A stretch of 64,000 nt of DNA, taken from the NCBI GenBank assembly GCA_905234455.1, contig CAJOIH010000004.1:1-64000 (forward strand), written 5' to 3'. This DNA comes from an uncultured Bacteroidales bacterium. GTDB lineage: Bacteria > Bacteroidota > Bacteroidia > Bacteroidales > F082. The notes beneath the pieces are model-generated. The model worked only from the letters and a program-made list of their open reading frames with translations, ran no database searches and was not told the DNA's origin. Numbering within the stretch: position 1 is the first letter of the stretch; every line of letters starts with the position of its first letter. Shown here one piece after another: positions 48,170-57,069 of this stretch. The position numbers were made by a program, and so were the translations under genes.

Positions 48170-48793
48170 ATGATCATCAAAGACGCACACTTCATCTCCA
48201 GCAACACCAAGATCGACAAGCTGCCCAAGGACAACATCCCGGAGTATGCCTTCATCGGCCGTTCCAACGTGGGCAAGTCGTCGTTGATCAATGCCCTGGT
48301 GCAACGGCGGGGACTGGCCAAGACCTCGGCCACACCGGGAAAAACCATCGCCATCAACCACTTTATCGTCAACGACAGCTGGTATCTCGTCGACCTGCCA
48401 GGCTATGGCTACGCCCAGCGTTCCAAGAAAGCCCGCGAGGAATGGCGTGTGATGCTGGCCAACTACATCCGTCGCCGCCGCAACCTCATCTGCACCTTCG
48501 TGCTCGTCGACTCACGCATCGAACCGCAAAATAGCGACGTCGGCTTCATGGAATGGCTCGGCGAGAACCAAGTCCCATTCTGCATTGTGTTTACCAAAGC
48601 GGATAAATTGAGTAAAGCGGAATTGGATAAAAATGTTGATGCCTATAAAACGCGTCTTCTGCAAGATTGGGAAGAGCTTCCACAGATCTTCATCACCTCA
48701 TCAGAGACGAAATTGGGTAGAGAAGAAATACTTGATTATATTGAACAGCAAAATATAGAATTGGAAAAATACTTAAAAACCTCTGGTCTATAA
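48170..48793 (+). CDS. engB: Ribosome biogenesis GTPase EngB/YsxC
   Basis: 207-residue GTPase required for 50S assembly. G1 GRSNVGKSS near residue 30, G2 threonine in TSATPGKT, G3 DLPGYGYA, G4 TKAD and G5 near TSSETK are all intact. It begins two bases after the N-acyltransferase gene. The last 65 codons are clearly more AT-rich than the rest of the gene. Confidence 0.95.
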   Translation: MIIKDAHFISSNTKIDKLPKDNIPEYAFIGRSNVGKSSLINALVQRRGLAKTSATPGKTIAINHFIVNDSWYLVDLPGYGYAQRSKKAREEWRVMLANYIRRRRNLICTFVLVDSRIEPQNSDVGFMEWLGENQVPFCIVFTKADKLSKAELDKNVDAYKTRLLQDWEELPQIFITSSETKLGREEILDYIEQQNIELEKYLKTSGL

Positions 48794-48823
48794 ACAAATC
48801 AACAACTCAAAAAATCAACAATC

Positions 48824-49069
48824 ATGGGTGGAATCATAGTATCTTTAGTTATCGGAGCCTTGGCCGGATGGCTGGCTGGTAAAATCATGAAAAAAGGCAT
48901 GGGCCTGTTAGTGTGCATCATCGTCGGTGTGGTCGGCGGTTTCCTGGGTAGCTGGGTGTTCGGCCTTCTCGGCCTGAGCGGCAGTGGCTCGTTCTGGGGC
49001 CAACTCCTCGTCGGCACCCTCGGCTCAGTGCTGTTGCTGTTTATCCTTTCGCTTTTCCGGAAAAAATAA
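48824..49069 (+). CDS. GlsB/YeaQ/YmgE-family small membrane protein
   Basis: 81 residues, three hydrophobic stretches (3-20, 26-47 and 58-77) rich in glycine: VIGALAGWLAGKIMKKG and IVGVVGGFLGSWVFGLLG. This is the transglycosylase-associated/YeaQ stress protein family, whose role is not established; the name GlsB of that family is unrelated to glycine lipids. It follows engB by 30 bases and converges on mutS2. Confidence 0.85.
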   Translation: MGGIIVSLVIGALAGWLAGKIMKKGMGLLVCIIVGVVGGFLGSWVFGLLGLSGSGSFWGQLLVGTLGSVLLLFILSLFRKK

Positions 49070-49080
49070 ACAGGACAGAG

Positions 49081-51474
49081 TTATTTTAATGTAATCCTGG
49101 TGATTCCCGCGCCTCCTGTTTCGAGTGACGCGTCGGCGAAACCTGCCACATCGTGATCGCGACTCAAATACTCGCGAATCACCTTGCGTAGGATGCCATT
49201 GCCTTTGCCGTGAAGGATACTTACCTCCTTGATGCTCAAAAGCTTTGCCTCGTCCAAATACTTGGCCAGGCAGTCCAATGCCTCTTCTGCCCGTTTTCCC
49301 CTTACATCCAAGGTCAAGTCGAAATGTTCGGCCTTTTCGCTGAGGTCGTCAGCCAACCCCGACTGCCATTTGCGGATGGCTTTCCTGCCCTCGGCCCGAC
49401 TCACCTTGCGAAGCTTGTCAGGAGTGGTGCGTAGTTTTACGGTATCGAACAGGATGGTGGCGTCGGTGTCGCTGATGGTCACAATTTCGCCCACGATCTC
49501 CATCTCGTCGATGCATACAGTGTCGCCTACCTTTAAATCGCCTGTGGCTTCGGGCTTGGACTGCTTGGGCTCGGAGGCTTTCTTGCCAGCAGCGGCAATC
49601 TCCTCCTTGGTCTTCTTCAGCTCCTGCCGGATCTCCTTGGTGCGTTCCTTTTCGGCTTGCGCCTCCTTGATCTCGCGGATGGTGCGCTCGATGCTGCTGT
49701 TGGCCTTGTCGATGAGTTCCTGAGCCTCGTTGGCGGCATCGCGCATCAGTTGTTTCTTTTTGCCCTCCAGCTCGCTGAGCAGCTTCTTGTATTTCTCCAC
49801 CACCTCCGATAGCAAAGTGTCGGCCACCTGTAGCTCACGTTCCTTTTTGCGGATGGCTTTCTTGTCGACTTCGAGTTGCTGCAACTGCTGCTCAAACCTC
49901 AGATGCTGTTCGCCGGTGATGTGTGAAGCCTCGTCGAGGATGTCCTTAGGGAACCCTATCTTTCGCGCGATCTCGAAAGCAAACGAACTGCCAGGCTTTC
50001 CAGTGATCATGATGTACATGGGCTGCATGAACTTGGTATCGAACAACATGGCACCATTGACGATTCCCTCGTGATGGTCGGCCAGCAACTTCAGGTTGGC
50101 GTAGTGGGTGGTGACGATGCCGAAAACCTTTTTCTTGTTGAGTTCCAAAAGGATGGCTTCGGCGATGGCACCGCCCAACTGGGGCTCGGTACCCGTACCG
50201 AACTCGTCGATGAGGAACAACGAATGCCCGTCAGCGTTCTCGAGCAGCACCTTCATGTTGCGCAGGTGAGAACTGTAGGTGGAGAGGTCGTCGAGGATGC
50301 TCTGCTCGTCGCCGATGTCGATAAATAGGCTGTCGAACAGCCCACATTCCGAGTCGACATGCATGGGCACGCAAAGGCCGCATTGCAGCATGTATTGGAT
50401 AAGGCCTGTGGTCTTCAGGCATACGGATTTGCCACCGGCATTGGGACCTGAGATGACTAGGATGCGGTTCTCAAGGTCGAGGTTAAGGTCGAGGGGCACG
50501 ATGCTTTTGCCTTCCGTTTTCAACCGCTGTTCCAATACGGGATGCTTGGCTTGGATCCAGTGGAAGAAAGGCTCGTCTTTGATGACTGGCTTGATGCCGC
50601 TGATGCTCTGGCTGTAAAGGGCCTTGGCGCGGATGAAGTCGAGCTGGCCGAGCAGACCCCACGCCTTCAGGAGTTCGGGGAGGGAAGGCCTGATATGGTC
50701 GGTGAAGTGCATCAGGATCCGCTGCACCTCGCGGCGTTCGGCATATTCGAGTTCCTTGATTTCGTTAGAGGTTTCCACGATTTCGGCAGGCTCGATGTAA
50801 ACGGTCTGTCCCGTGGCCGACTCGTCGTGGACGAAGCCTTTGATGGCGCGTTTGTCGCCGGCATGGACGGGGATCACCATGCGTCCGTCGCGGATGGTGA
50901 GCTCGGCCTTCGGGTCGACCCATCCCGAGGTCTTGGCGTCGCTCATGATCTGCCGGATACGACGCTCAATGCCGCCTGTCTTGCGGTGGATGTCACGACG
51001 GATCTCCGCCAGCTCGGGTGAGGCATTGTCGGGCATCTCGCCTTTATCGTCGACGAGGCGGTTGGCTTCGCTGAACACAACGGGATCTACCGTGATGCCA
51101 TCGGTGAGGGCGCATAGCTCGGGATAGTGCTCACGAGCCTCACTTTGACCGAACTTCAGGATGTAGCTCAAGGCATTCAAAGAGGGCTTCATGGCGAAGA
51201 GATCCTCCAAACTGATGCTGGTACCAGGGATCCTGATGTGTTGGAACGCTTCGCGCAGGTCGTGGTAGTCCCTCACCGGGAAAGGCACGCCATTCTGCAG
51301 CAGCTGCATGAACTCCACGGTTTGGTCGAGGCTCCGCTCGATGGCTTCACGGTCAGTGCGGAAGTCCATCCGCTCGGCACGTTCCAACCCCATGGCGCTG
51401 ATGCAGTGCCCTTTGACGGCTTCCCTTACATGGCTGAAGCCGATTTTCTGTTCGAAGCGTTCCGGGTAAATCAC
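49081..51474 (-). CDS. Endonuclease MutS2
   Basis: 797 residues from GTG at 51474. The open frame continues upstream to 51726, but the promoter box at 51494-51501 and the family start VIYPERFEQKIGF select the GTG. Domains: MutS-like core (1-300), ATPase with Walker A GPNAGGKS near residue 342 and FLIDEFGTGTEP, a coiled-coil basic/glutamate-rich region (about 510-640), and a C-terminal Smr nuclease domain (LDVRGKRAEEAL, HGKGNG). In other bacteria MutS2 limits recombination or rescues stalled ribosomes. Confidence 0.94.
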   Translation of the reverse strand: MIYPERFEQKIGFSHVREAVKGHCISAMGLERAERMDFRTDREAIERSLDQTVEFMQLLQNGVPFPVRDYHDLREAFQHIRIPGTSISLEDLFAMKPSLNALSYILKFGQSEAREHYPELCALTDGITVDPVVFSEANRLVDDKGEMPDNASPELAEIRRDIHRKTGGIERRIRQIMSDAKTSGWVDPKAELTIRDGRMVIPVHAGDKRAIKGFVHDESATGQTVYIEPAEIVETSNEIKELEYAERREVQRILMHFTDHIRPSLPELLKAWGLLGQLDFIRAKALYSQSISGIKPVIKDEPFFHWIQAKHPVLEQRLKTEGKSIVPLDLNLDLENRILVISGPNAGGKSVCLKTTGLIQYMLQCGLCVPMHVDSECGLFDSLFIDIGDEQSILDDLSTYSSHLRNMKVLLENADGHSLFLIDEFGTGTEPQLGGAIAEAILLELNKKKVFGIVTTHYANLKLLADHHEGIVNGAMLFDTKFMQPMYIMITGKPGSSFAFEIARKIGFPKDILDEASHITGEQHLRFEQQLQQLEVDKKAIRKKERELQVADTLLSEVVEKYKKLLSELEGKKKQLMRDAANEAQELIDKANSSIERTIREIKEAQAEKERTKEIRQELKKTKEEIAAAGKKASEPKQSKPEATGDLKVGDTVCIDEMEIVGEIVTISDTDATILFDTVKLRTTPDKLRKVSRAEGRKAIRKWQSGLADDLSEKAEHFDLTLDVRGKRAEEALDCLAKYLDEAKLLSIKEVSILHGKGNGILRKVIREYLSRDHDVAGFADASLETGGAGITRITLK

Positions 51475-51493
51475 GTTGGTTGATTTTGGACTG

Positions 51494-51501
51494 CAAAGAT
51501 A
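51494..51501 (-). promoter_or_regulatory. -7 promoter box of mutS2
   Basis: Reads TATCTTTG on the minus strand, 20 bases before the GTG start. Only nine bases separate it from the opposing box at 51511-51518. Confidence 0.65.
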
Positions 51502-51510
51502 ATAATTTAG

Positions 51511-51518
51511 TATATTTG
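51511..51518 (+). promoter_or_regulatory. -7 promoter box of cutC
   Basis: Reads TATATTTG, matching TAnnTTTG, 18 bases before the cutC start. Confidence 0.6.
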
Positions 51519-51535
51519 CAAAAAATCTTATTGTC

Positions 51536-52267
51536 ATGATCCGTCTCGAAATCTGTGCCAACGGCATTCCATCCCTGCGCAACGCCATGGACGGCTGTGC
51601 CCAATGTGTTGAACTCTGCGAAGCCCTCGAAGTGGGGGGACTCACCCCTTCGTTTGGGACCCTTGCCAAAGCCATCGACATCTCCTTCATCCCCGTGAGG
51701 GTACTCATCCGCCCCCGACCGGGCAACTATATCTACGATGAGGAAGAAATCGACCTGATGAAAACCGACATCATGCTCTGCAAGAAGTTGGGCTTCGAAG
51801 GCGTGGTGATCGGCGCCCTGAACAACGAGGGGATGCCCGATCTGGAGGCCTTGAAAACCCTGATGGAAGCGGGCGAGGGGATGAAGTTCACCTTCCACCG
51901 TGCCATCGATGCCTGCGTGAAACCTTTGGAAGCCATGGAACAAATCATCGGACTGGGTTTCGACAAGGTGCTGAGCTCGGGTGGCAAACCTACCGCCGAA
52001 GAAGGTATCCCCATGATTGCCGAGATGCAACTGCGCTACGGCGACCGCATTGCCATCATGCCCGGTGGCGGCATCAACCTCGCCAATGTGATGGACATCG
52101 TCAACCAAACAGGTGTGGTCAACGTCCATGCCTCGCTGGGCCACTGGGTGCCGCGCTTCAACGAGCAGCTCTATCCCGACCAAAAAGACGCCACGGGCGC
52201 TTCCATGGTCTGGACCGAGTCGAATTATGACATCATTTACGAGATGGAAAAGCTGATCAATCCATGA
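51536..52267 (+). CDS. cutC: CutC family protein (copper homeostasis protein)
   Basis: 243-residue TIM-barrel protein. Family text: RLEICANGIPS, CVELCEALEVGGLTPSFGT, IRPRPGNYIYDEEEI, FHRAIDACVKP and VLSSGGKPTAEEG. CutC was linked to copper handling in E. coli, a link since disputed. Its stop overlaps the start of the GH2 gene by four bases, so the two are coupled; a role in sugar metabolism is conceivable but not shown. Confidence 0.92.
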   Translation: MIRLEICANGIPSLRNAMDGCAQCVELCEALEVGGLTPSFGTLAKAIDISFIPVRVLIRPRPGNYIYDEEEIDLMKTDIMLCKKLGFEGVVIGALNNEGMPDLEALKTLMEAGEGMKFTFHRAIDACVKPLEAMEQIIGLGFDKVLSSGGKPTAEEGIPMIAEMQLRYGDRIAIMPGGGINLANVMDIVNQTGVVNVHASLGHWVPRFNEQLYPDQKDATGASMVWTESNYDIIYEMEKLINP

Positions 52268-54522
52268 GGAAAACAACCTTATTCATTCTGGCCGTTGTAT
52301 TGGCCGCTTGTTCACATCGCCAAAATGTCATCGAACAAGACGTGGGACAAAACTGGACCCTCACAGGTGATACATTGAACGTCAACCTCTCAGTGACCGT
52401 GCCCTCGGTAGTCCAACAAAACCTCTATGACGCCGGACTGATCCCACATCCTTATCTGGGAACCGTCGAAGAGGAACTGCTTTGGATCTCGGATCATCCG
52501 TGGACCTACAGCACTCGTTTCAATGTGGATGAAAGCCTTCTCGAAAAAGACGTGGTCGAACTCGTATTCGAAGGCATCGACACCTATGCCTTGGTGACAC
52601 TCAATGGCCAGAAGCTTTTTGATGCCAATAACCAATTCCGTATCTGGAAACAGGACGTGAAACCGCTGCTGAAACCCAACGATAATCTTTTAGTGCTGGA
52701 TTTCCCCCGCTACGACAGCCTTCAAACCGCCCTCTATGAAGCACATCAGCCCCGCCTGCCGGAGCGATATGCTGTCAGCCGTAAAGCTCCCTATCAGCAT
52801 GGCTGGGATTGGGCCCCAAAATACAAAAACGTGGGCATCTGGAAACCGGTCCAACTGCAAGCTTGGTCCGAAGCAAGACTCGAAAATGCCTATATCGTCA
52901 CCAACGAGGCCTCGAAAAGCCAAGCCCAGCTGACACTGCACCTCGATGTGGAAAGCACACAAAGCGGTGAACTGACAGCGGAACTTCTTTGCCAAGGCAA
53001 ACTGCTACAAAGCTTCCCGTTTTCGGTGGTGCAAGGCAACCAGCATAAAGTGTTCAACTTCAATATCAATAACCCTGAACTCTGGTGGCCTAACGAGATG
53101 GGTGAACAAAAGCTTTATGTTTTTGAAATCAAGCTGAAACAACACGATAAGCTGTTGGATTCCAAGAAAATAACCACCGGTATTAAAACCGTTCAGATGG
53201 TTCAGGAACCTGACGACAAAGGCTTCTCGTTCTATTTCAAGGTGAACGGTGTGCCAATGTACGCTAAAGGTGCCAACTACGTCCCTGAGGAGATGATTGA
53301 AACATGGATCAACCCCGACCACACCTATAAACTGCTCAAAATGGCCCAGGACGCCCATTTCAACATGCTTCGTGTGTGGGGTGGAGGCATTTATCCCTCC
53401 GATGACTTCTTCAACATTTGCGATTCTCTAGGAATTCTGGTCTGGGAGGACTTTATGTATGCCGGCACCATGTACCCCTATGACGAGGCTTTCATGGAAA
53501 ACGCCAAGATCGAGGCCTTGGAGCAAGTGAAACGCCTGGCCTCACATCCTTCATTGGGCCTTTGGTGTGGCGGCAATGAGATTTCCGAAGGCTACTATAA
53601 CTGGGGCTGGCAACAGTCGCTGGGATGGTCGGAAGATGATGACCGTGCCATCAAAGCGGGTTACGACCGCCTTTTCGAGACCATCCTCCCCATGGTGGTC
53701 GACACCTATGACGGCACCCGTCCCTATTGGCCGAGCTCGCCTTCGAAAGGGTGGGGCCGTCCCGAGAGCCTGACCCAGGGCGACGTACACTACTGGGGCG
53801 TGTGGTGGGGCGAACAACCCTACGAGGTGTATCGTGAAAAGGTGGGTCGCTTCAACAGCGAATACGGCTACCAAAGCTATCCCGACTACTCGACATTACA
53901 AAAGATTGCCCAAGGTGAACCCTTGAGCATCGACTCTAAAGTGATCCAAGCGCATCAGAAACATGCCCGCGGCACCCAACTCATCGACGACTTCATCCAT
54001 CGGTATTTCCCTTCAGAACAACCCAAGAACTTTGAGGAATATGTGAATTTGAGCCAGCACTCACAGGCTTACGGCATGGAAATTGCCATTGAGGCTCACC
54101 GCACCGCCAAACCTTACAACATGGGCACGCTCTACTGGCAACTCAACGACGCCTGGCCTGTGACCTCTTGGTCGTCGATCGACTACTATGGCAACCCCAA
54201 AGTATTTCATGAAAAGCTGAAGACACTCTATGCACCAGTGCTCTTGAGTCTCGACAAACGCGACTATCAGGTGTTTGTCACCTCCGACCTGCTCCGTAAC
54301 ATCGACGGTGTGCTGACGGTCTCGGTGTTTGACCAGGATGACAACTGCCTTTATGAGCAAAAGGTGAAGGTGGAGATGAACCCCAACCAAAACCGGAAAT
54401 ACCATGTAGAAGGTTTGCACGAATTCCTGTGGAATACCGACCCGCAATCCATCACGGTGAGACTTGAGCTGACCGAAGGCGAGACCCTCACTGCCGAGCG
54501 TGTCTTAACGGGAGGCCATTAA
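52264..54522 (+). CDS. Beta-mannosidase, GH2 family, lipoprotein
   Basis: 752 residues. Lipoprotein signal MRKTTLFILAVVLAAC, so it is membrane-anchored outside the cytoplasm. GH2 order: sugar-binding jelly roll (about 25-190), immunoglobulin-like domain (190-300), TIM barrel (300-650) and a shortened beta C terminus. The acid/base is Glu439 in LWCGGNE and the nucleophile Glu533 in FNSEYG, both intact. DWAPKYKNVG and RVWGGGIYPSDDFF are typical of beta-mannosidases. It is about 100 residues shorter than most, losing one C-terminal domain. Its 3' end overlaps the anti-sigma gene by 18 bases. Confidence 0.9.
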   Translation: MRKTTLFILAVVLAACSHRQNVIEQDVGQNWTLTGDTLNVNLSVTVPSVVQQNLYDAGLIPHPYLGTVEEELLWISDHPWTYSTRFNVDESLLEKDVVELVFEGIDTYALVTLNGQKLFDANNQFRIWKQDVKPLLKPNDNLLVLDFPRYDSLQTALYEAHQPRLPERYAVSRKAPYQHGWDWAPKYKNVGIWKPVQLQAWSEARLENAYIVTNEASKSQAQLTLHLDVESTQSGELTAELLCQGKLLQSFPFSVVQGNQHKVFNFNINNPELWWPNEMGEQKLYVFEIKLKQHDKLLDSKKITTGIKTVQMVQEPDDKGFSFYFKVNGVPMYAKGANYVPEEMIETWINPDHTYKLLKMAQDAHFNMLRVWGGGIYPSDDFFNICDSLGILVWEDFMYAGTMYPYDEAFMENAKIEALEQVKRLASHPSLGLWCGGNEISEGYYNWGWQQSLGWSEDDDRAIKAGYDRLFETILPMVVDTYDGTRPYWPSSPSKGWGRPESLTQGDVHYWGVWWGEQPYEVYREKVGRFNSEYGYQSYPDYSTLQKIAQGEPLSIDSKVIQAHQKHARGTQLIDDFIHRYFPSEQPKNFEEYVNLSQHSQAYGMEIAIEAHRTAKPYNMGTLYWQLNDAWPVTSWSSIDYYGNPKVFHEKLKTLYAPVLLSLDKRDYQVFVTSDLLRNIDGVLTVSVFDQDDNCLYEQKVKVEMNPNQNRKYHVEGLHEFLWNTDPQSITVRLELTEGETLTAERVLTGGH

Positions 54523-55290
54523 CTGGTCCTTAGCCTCGTTGAGGTGGTAGTCGACCCAGTAATAAGCACCCATGACGGTTTTGGCAGTTCGCTTGTAAAG
54601 GGTTTTGGTGGTTTCTTGAACGTTGTCGAACAAGCCGTCCCAAGGACGCAACGCAATGGGCTCCTGCAAGGCGATGGGATCGATGGCGGTCAGCCGCTCT
54701 CCCAACTCCACAAACATCTTGATCTCGATGTCATCGTAAGCCAGGGCTTCCTGCGTTTCCAATGGTTTTGGCCCAGTGGGAACGATGGCAGCAATCATCT
54801 CCAAGGGCTCCACGTCGGCAATCATTTCAATGGGTGCAGCCTCTTCAAGCACTTTGGGTTGGGGAGCCGCTTTCCTTAGGGTGACGGCTTTCACTTGGCT
54901 TTTTCTCAACACCTGTCCGTCGGGGTCAACGCCGATGGGTTGTGCCTTGATAGGGGCCAACTCGGCCAGTAGGGGCTGTTGGACCAACCCTTGATGGGGC
55001 TTTAGAAAACGAATGCCGACACCGATGAGCAATGCAACGCAGGCTGCCGCAGCCACGATCCTCACCCACAAAGGTCTGACCTTCGTGACGGGCTTCATCA
55101 AGCTTTCCTTCTTGGCGAAGACCACGTTGGTGTCGGGAACCAGCTTGGTGCTGCAGGACAGCTTGAAGTCCTCTTCCAATTCGGGGTGTTGTGCCACAAA
55201 AGCCTCCACCTCTTGCATCTCGGTGGCGTCGAGCTGGCCTTCCATATAGTCGACAAAGCGTTCCTCGTAGTTTTCCAAATTCGTTTTCAT
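54505..55290 (-). CDS. Probable anti-sigma factor
   Basis: 261 residues. The N-terminal part (NYEERFVDYMEGQLDATEMQEVEAFVAQHPELEED, residues 7-41) resembles the anti-sigma helical domain of Bacteroidota ECF systems; a membrane helix (WVRIVAAAACVALLIGVGIRF) lies near 75-95, and the remaining 165 residues are periplasmic and low-complexity, without a FecR domain. The start overlaps the sigma factor stop by four bases, a typical sigma/anti-sigma pairing. The call depends mainly on that context. Confidence 0.78.
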   Translation of the reverse strand: MKTNLENYEERFVDYMEGQLDATEMQEVEAFVAQHPELEEDFKLSCSTKLVPDTNVVFAKKESLMKPVTKVRPLWVRIVAAAACVALLIGVGIRFLKPHQGLVQQPLLAELAPIKAQPIGVDPDGQVLRKSQVKAVTLRKAAPQPKVLEEAAPIEMIADVEPLEMIAAIVPTGPKPLETQEALAYDDIEIKMFVELGERLTAIDPIALQEPIALRPWDGLFDNVQETTKTLYKRTAKTVMGAYYWVDYHLNEAKDQLMASR

Positions 55291-55793
55291 GACTCGATAT
55301 CAATTAGGTTGTCCATGCTTTTCAAATAGTTTTTCAGGGCGGTGCGTCCCCTGAAGATGTAGACCTTCACCTGCGATTCGCTAAGGTTCAGGATGTGGCC
55401 GATTTCCTCGTAGGAATAGCCTTCGTAGTCGCGCAGCAAGATGGCAGAGGCCTGCACTTCGGGCAGGGTGGCGAGGGCCTGGTGCAACACCTCTTGCACG
55501 TCAGGGTAATGCGGGCTTCCACCTTGGGCATTAATGAACGAAACAGCCTCCTCTGAAACGAAGGCTGTATACTCTTTGCGTCGGGTTTGGTCAACCAAGG
55601 TGTGGTAGGCGGTGGTGAAGAGGTAAGGCTTGGCTTTCTCCATGGGGATGTCGTTGCGCCGTTCCCATACCTTCACGAAACTTTCCTGCACGATGTCCTC
55701 GGCCAACTCGCGGTTGCGTATATTGGAAAGGACGAACCTGAACAGTCCGTCTGAGAAGTGTTGAACGCACTTGTTGTATTCGTCCTTCGTCAT
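55287..55793 (-). CDS. ECF-type RNA polymerase sigma factor
   Basis: 168 residues with both sigma domains: region 2 (FRFVLSNIRNRELAEDIVQESFVKVWERR, about 14-42) and region 4 (LPEVQASAILLRDYEGYSYEEIGHILNLSESQVKVYIFRGRTAL, about 112-155). There is no extra SnoaL or other domain. It follows the GIN/barrel gene by 15 bases, so it is expressed from the same promoter. The likely target promoters are unknown. Confidence 0.93.
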   Translation of the reverse strand: MTKDEYNKCVQHFSDGLFRFVLSNIRNRELAEDIVQESFVKVWERRNDIPMEKAKPYLFTTAYHTLVDQTRRKEYTAFVSEEAVSFINAQGGSPHYPDVQEVLHQALATLPEVQASAILLRDYEGYSYEEIGHILNLSESQVKVYIFRGRTALKNYLKSMDNLIDIES

Positions 55794-55808
55794 ATAAAAA
55801 TGGTAGGT

Positions 55809-56954
55809 TTAGAAATTCAGACTGAATCCGAAACTGAGGCAATGGGCGTCTTGTGCCTTCCCTTCGGCGAAGAAGGGTAGGAGGTTGAAGTTGGCGAAGA
55901 ATCCCAAACCTTCATCACGACCGGCACGAAACGAGGCGTCAAGCTTGAAACGGTTGATGTAATAGTCTTTGTGGGTTTTGGTCTTTCTGTCCTCGAACTT
56001 GATCTTGTTCCACGAGTCGAGGCGGATGCCTCCGGTCACGCCCACGGCGAAAAAGAACTTGCGTGTCGGTCTCACCTCGATCATCAAAGGAGCCTGGAGG
56101 TAAAGCACACCCAACTTGCTCTTCTTGACATACCCTTCGACCGATTCGTCGACGAGGTTGCAAATCAACTGATCGTCACCTTTTTCGAGACGTACAGGGT
56201 TGGTGAAGCGGAAGGTGTTCCAGCTCAATCCGATACCCGTATAGATGCCTGCGCGGTGGGAGCGGGTGAAAGCCACGCCGATATCGACGATGTTGAAGTT
56301 ATATACCCAGCTCTTCCAAGGACGTTGCTCCAACAAGGAATACTGTCCAGTGAATTCAGTGCTGGGCCCAGGGCCAAGGAGCATGTTCAAACCTGCTTCA
56401 AAGCCGCTCCAGTTCGGGTCGAAGAGCAGGTTGTCGTGGCGGACGGGACCTTCGGGCAAGGAGACGTGTACGTCTCTGCTTTCGGTTTTGTTGATGTTGA
56501 GCGAGTCGGCAACGAAGTTGTCGAGTTCAACGTCACCCAGCCCCGTAACGGTGGCTTCAAGGTAACGGCAGTGCCCGGTGAGATTCAGGTCGCCGATGCC
56601 GGTTACTTTGGCTTTGATGGTGTCGCATTCGACGTTGAGGATGGCGTCGCCGACGCCGGAGACCAGAATATCCAGGTTGGAGAGATTCAAGACGCCGTCG
56701 CTATGCAAATCACCGGCACCCGTCAAACGGATGGATCCCAGCGTGGGAAGGGTGAGGTCGTAATCCTTGTAAGAGGTCAACACAATCTTGTTGTCGTTTT
56801 TGATGGTGACCATTTCACCTTCGCATTTGGCTTGGAAGGCATCGCCTTGTCTGATTGTCACGTCGCCGGCGCCAGCCACGACCACTGTGCTTTGGGCCAT
56901 CATGCCCGACATGCCGAGCATCAGCGCCATCATTGTAATAATTCCTTTTTTCAT
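55809..56954 (-). CDS. Head GIN domain (DUF2807-like) fused to an outer-membrane beta-barrel
   Basis: 381 residues with a signal peptide (MKKGIITMMALMLGMSGMMAQ). Residues 22-160 are right-handed repeats of the GIN/DUF2807 type: the text GAGDVTI, TGAGDLHS, SGVGDAIL, TGIGDLNL and TGLGDVEL recurs about every 20 residues. Residues 180-381 form a predicted eight-stranded barrel ending in an aromatic strand (HCLSFGFSLNF). It is the first gene of a unit with the ECF sigma factor and anti-sigma factor; it may report envelope state or be their target, but neither is shown. A TAATTTTG box is 51 bases upstream. Confidence 0.75.
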   Translation of the reverse strand: MKKGIITMMALMLGMSGMMAQSTVVVAGAGDVTIRQGDAFQAKCEGEMVTIKNDNKIVLTSYKDYDLTLPTLGSIRLTGAGDLHSDGVLNLSNLDILVSGVGDAILNVECDTIKAKVTGIGDLNLTGHCRYLEATVTGLGDVELDNFVADSLNINKTESRDVHVSLPEGPVRHDNLLFDPNWSGFEAGLNMLLGPGPSTEFTGQYSLLEQRPWKSWVYNFNIVDIGVAFTRSHRAGIYTGIGLSWNTFRFTNPVRLEKGDDQLICNLVDESVEGYVKKSKLGVLYLQAPLMIEVRPTRKFFFAVGVTGGIRLDSWNKIKFEDRKTKTHKDYYINRFKLDASFRAGRDEGLGFFANFNLLPFFAEGKAQDAHCLSFGFSLNF

Positions 56955-57004
56955 ACGTTCGTTATTTATTGATGTTTGTCTCTAAAAACACCAATAAGAC
57001 GCAT

Positions 57005-57012
57005 CAAAATTA
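57005..57012 (-). promoter_or_regulatory. -7 promoter box of the GIN/barrel-sigma unit
   Basis: Reads TAATTTTG on the minus strand, matching TAnnTTTG, 51 bases before the ATG. Confidence 0.5.
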
Positions 57013-57042
57013 AAAATGTTACAGCTATCTTGAAATATTATT

Positions 57043-57050
57043 TACTTTTG
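57043..57050 (+). promoter_or_regulatory. -7 promoter box of lgt
   Basis: Reads TACTTTTG, matching TAnnTTTG, 20 bases before the lgt start. Confidence 0.6.
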
Positions 57051-57069
57051 CCGACAAAATAATTGGAAA

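Noticed and set aside
51475-51726. Upstream extension of mutS2 by 84 codons
   Set aside because: It lies upstream of the mutS2 promoter box and overlaps cutC antisense; the text is low-complexity and unlike MutS2.
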